From NCBI GenBank assembly GCA_017464225.1, contig JAFUDW010000029.1, positions 1-17,266 on the forward strand: a DNA stretch of 17,266 nt. The letters run 5' to 3'. This document shows, piece by piece, positions 16,712 to 17,266 of the stretch. The position numbers and the translations under genes are program-made. The notes under the pieces were generated by a model, which made no database searches, had not been told where the DNA came from, and saw nothing but the letters and a program-made list of their open reading frames with translations. Source of the DNA: Clostridia bacterium (GTDB lineage Bacteria > Bacillota_A > Clostridia > Christensenellales > Aristaeellaceae). Numbering within the stretch: the stretch's first letter is position 1; the number at the start of each line of letters is the position of its first letter.

Positions 16712-16798
16712 ATCAGCCAATATTATAATGGAAACAACATGAAAAAGCAAATGAATGTGTGACCAATCTGTAACATTTTGAAAAAAAACTGAAAACAC

Positions 16799-16827
16799 TT
16801 GCGGGATGCCGCCGATTGTGACATAAT
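16799..16827 (+). promoter_or_regulatory. Extended -10 promoter of the SurA/PrsA-like gene
   Basis: TTGCGG (16799-16804), a 17-base spacer and CATAAT (16822-16827) with TG one base before the hexamer (16819-16820), an extended -10. The leader is about 43 bases. Confidence 0.65.
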
Positions 16828-16876
16828 AAACAAAGTTTAACGGGTAAAACCCTGTGGAAAGGAATGAGGAACCAAC

Positions 16877-17266
16877 ATGATCAAAAGAATTTTAGCGGTT
16901 TGCCTGGCGCTCCTGCTGCTGTGCGGCGCGGCGCTGGCCGAAACGATCGCTGCCGATACCGTGCTGCTTACCGTGGGCGACCGGGAGTTTAACGCCAGGG
17001 ATATCGATACCCGGGCTTATCTGCTCTATTCCGAGGGCAGAGTGGAGGAATATCCCGATTACGATACCGCCGTGGACAGCCTGATCCAGGACGCCGTGCT
17101 GGAGGATTACCTGAAAAACAATGGGTATACCGATTTTGACGAGGAGGAGGAAGCTTCCTTCCGCAACGAGGCCCAGGCGACCTGGGACGGATACCTGGAT
17201 AATTACGTCAAATATTACCTGACCGAGGATACCGAAGAGGCGAAGGCCGAGCTTCGCGTCCAGGCC
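16877..17266 (+). CDS. N-terminal part of a secreted SurA/PrsA-like foldase
   Basis: The gene is cut by the right edge; 130 codons are visible without a stop. The signal peptide is MIKRILAVCLALLLLCGAALA with probable cleavage before Glu22. After it, LLTVGDREFNARDIDTRAY and a helix AVDSLIQDAVLEDYLKNNG (about 65-83) match the SurA N-terminal pattern, in which a short strand VG-x-x-x-F/I is followed by helices and a 'second-half helix' with x-x-L-I-x-x-x-L-L. A strongly acidic segment (DFDEEEEAS) follows, and then a long amphipathic region. The parvulin (PPIase) domain, if any, lies outside the window, so the name rests on the N-terminal half only. ATG 16877 is preceded by GAGGAA at five to six bases. 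Confidence 0.7.
   Translation, partial: MIKRILAVCLALLLLCGAALAETIAADTVLLTVGDREFNARDIDTRAYLLYSEGRVEEYPDYDTAVDSLIQDAVLEDYLKNNGYTDFDEEEEASFRNEAQATWDGYLDNYVKYYLTEDTEEAKAELRVQA

Noticed and set aside
16724..16729. TATAAT just after tadA as a promoter
   Set aside because: The -35 position (AACGGA) is poor; the extended -10 promoter at 16799-16827 is a better fit for the next gene.

Overview
The window looks like a chromosomal stretch from a GC-rich member of the Bacillota, probably class Clostridia and possibly a gut lineage related to Christensenellales. That placement is inference from gene content and style. Shine-Dalgarno sites are strong (AGGAGG or GGAGG before nearly every gene), promoters are of the sigma-A type, the fused transporter ATPase is of the Gram-positive AmiE/AmiF kind, and an exported SurA/PrsA-like protein begins at the right edge. 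No rRNA, tRNA, CRISPR array, insertion sequence or phage gene was seen.

Left edge, minus strand (1-2224): three overlapping genes encode a MoxR-type AAA+ ATPase, a DUF58 protein and the start of a membrane protein. This is the common MoxR/DUF58/(transglutaminase-like) arrangement of the cell envelope. It is read from a clear promoter at 2261-2289. The 424-base gap 2225-2648 separates it from the divergent opp operon and holds both promoters, a GC-rich structured island and a leader hairpin.

Centre, plus strand (2649-8494): a complete peptide ABC importer in the order oppB-oppC-oppD-oppF-oppA. It has two permeases, two ATPases that both carry the four-cysteine Fe-S motif, and a terminal substrate-binding protein preceded by a small hairpin and a strong ribosome binding site. 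Behind it, with its own promoter, stands a single-gene unit (8677-10743) for a two-domain ATPase, in effect OppD joined to OppF. Its four Fe-S cysteines are replaced while the surrounding motif is kept, and no permease lies beside it. An 18-bp perfect inverted repeat ends this unit and serves the convergent cluster too.

Right, minus strand (16145 to 10803): three genes in one direction encode an exported metallo-beta-lactamase-fold protein with a lamin-tail domain, a 191-residue protein with 17 cysteines that I do not recognise, and a 1169-residue secreted protein built of ten SdrD-B-like repeats without a visible wall anchor. The two gaps between them each carry a hairpin. This looks like a cell-surface or extracellular module and is the least explained part of the window.

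Right edge, plus strand: tadA (tRNA adenosine deaminase) with its own promoter, then the start of a secreted SurA/PrsA-like foldase behind an extended -10 promoter. Most long open frames opposite the real genes are shadows produced by the GC-rich codon use.
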